NCBI GenBank assembly: GCA_026713105.1 | Contig: JAPOPC010000070.1 | Span: 1 to 54,818 of the forward strand | Direction of reading: 5' to 3' | DNA length: 54,818 nt | Source: Acidimicrobiaceae bacterium | GTDB lineage: Bacteria; Actinomycetota; Acidimicrobiia; Acidimicrobiales; Poriferisodalaceae | Part shown: positions 54,445-54,818 of the stretch, in pieces | Layout: each line of letters starts with the position of its first letter | Numbering within the stretch: the first letter of the stretch is position 1 | Notes under the pieces: model-generated | What the model saw: only the letters and a program-made list of their open reading frames with translations | The model's database searches: none | Told to the model about the DNA's origin: nothing | Translations under genes and position numbers: made by a program

Positions 54445-54818
54445 GTGCGAGGCGTTCGGGTATTGGATCTGAGCGACGGGCGAGCGGGCGCGTACTGCGC
54501 CCGGATGCTCGCGATGACCGGCGCCGAGGTCGTGGTGGGCGAACCACCGGAAGGCTCCCGTCTGCGGCAGTTACGGGTGCTCGACATCGGCGACGGCCCG
54601 GTTTCTGTGACATGGGAGTACTTGCGCGCCAACACGACGAGCGTTCTGCGAGACCCTGGTGCCTCGCTGGCGGAATTGGCTGCGGGCTTCGATGTCTTGG
54701 TGCTGGATTGCCAGGGCGATCTGGCTTCGACGCAAGCGGAGGTCACCGGTGCGCGCGAGGCGCACCCCCAGCTCGTGGCAGCCGCCATCACGCCGTACGG
54801 GTTGACGGGGCCGAAGTC
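54445..54818 (+). CDS. CaiB/BaiF family CoA transferase (partial, cut by window end)
   Basis: The first 124 residues show GVRVLDLSDGRAGAYCARMLAMTGAEVVVGEP, the N-terminus of a family III CoA transferase, and VLDCQGDLASTQAEV further on. GTG 54445 follows AGGGGTG. It runs off the right edge. The enoyl-CoA hydratase upstream in the same direction suggests acyl-CoA catabolism. Confidence 0.85.
   Translation, partial: MRGVRVLDLSDGRAGAYCARMLAMTGAEVVVGEPPEGSRLRQLRVLDIGDGPVSVTWEYLRANTTSVLRDPGASLAELAAGFDVLVLDCQGDLASTQAEVTGAREAHPQLVAAAITPYGLTGPK

Overview
The window is a high-GC actinobacterial chromosome segment centred on the replication origin. The best guess is Acidimicrobiia or a near relative. 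Supporting traits read from the sequence are a bifunctional-type dCTP deaminase, CarD, DUF5318 and DUF3566 proteins, several F420-type luciferase-like oxidoreductases, a maleylpyruvate-isomerase-type (mycothiol-linked) protein, and the order rpsF-ssb-rpsR-rplI-dnaB / CCA transferase-murJ-trxB-trxA-cwlM-parB-parA / yidC-yidD-rnpA-rpmH / dnaA-dnaN-recF-dciA-gyrB-gyrA. oriC lies in the dnaA-dnaN gap (27630-27954) and a perfect parS lies at 18625-18640.

Layout. 1-1000: remnants of a restriction locus (HNH-nuclease fragment and a stand-alone EcoRII N-terminal domain). 1030-5310: dcd, tRNA-Gly, a membrane ORF antisense to that tRNA, dnaB and the ribosomal/ssb operon, all leftward except the tRNA. 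5539-16641: an envelope block with a catalytically empty class A PBP, CCA transferase, DUF5318, CarD, MurJ, DegV, a membrane pseudokinase with an outside domain, thioredoxin system and a CwlM-like degenerate amidase. 16775-25577: leftward parB, parA, KH/R3H jag, Jag_N, yidC, yidD, rnpA, rpmH, interrupted by a rightward rsmG and by a divergent pair (Rieske oxygenase; GPP34-cytochrome P450 fusion). 26025-36240: dnaA to gyrA, then a TadE-like protein and DUF3566. 36340-50253: tRNA-Ile, tRNA-Ala, lgt, three F420-type oxidoreductases, a sterol C24-methyltransferase-like enzyme, MFS transporter, hydrolase, CoA transferase, TPR and beta-propeller proteins. 50376-52429: a three-gene toxin-antitoxin-like or defence cassette. 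52452-54818: homocysteine methyltransferase, enoyl-CoA hydratase and a second, truncated CoA transferase.

Most interesting points. (1) The Rieske oxygenase and GPP34-P450 fusion sit exactly between two halves of Jag: the Jag_N domain stays next to yidC and the KH-R3H part is 3.3 kb away. With the sterol-methyltransferase-like gene at 41291-42328 this hints at sterol or triterpenoid modification. (2) Four envelope proteins in one block look like non-catalytic regulators: the PBP, the pseudokinase detached from MurJ, the CwlM-like protein, and the pseudokinase's carbohydrate-binding-like outer domain. (3) Three genes (cwlM-like, rnpA, HicA-like) have no ATG, GTG or TTG that fits and seem to start at CTG or ATT at or just after an upstream TGA. 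(4) Many genes have a TANNNT box 6-10 nt before the start codon, pointing to leaderless transcripts. Names rest on motif recognition by eye; no database search was run.
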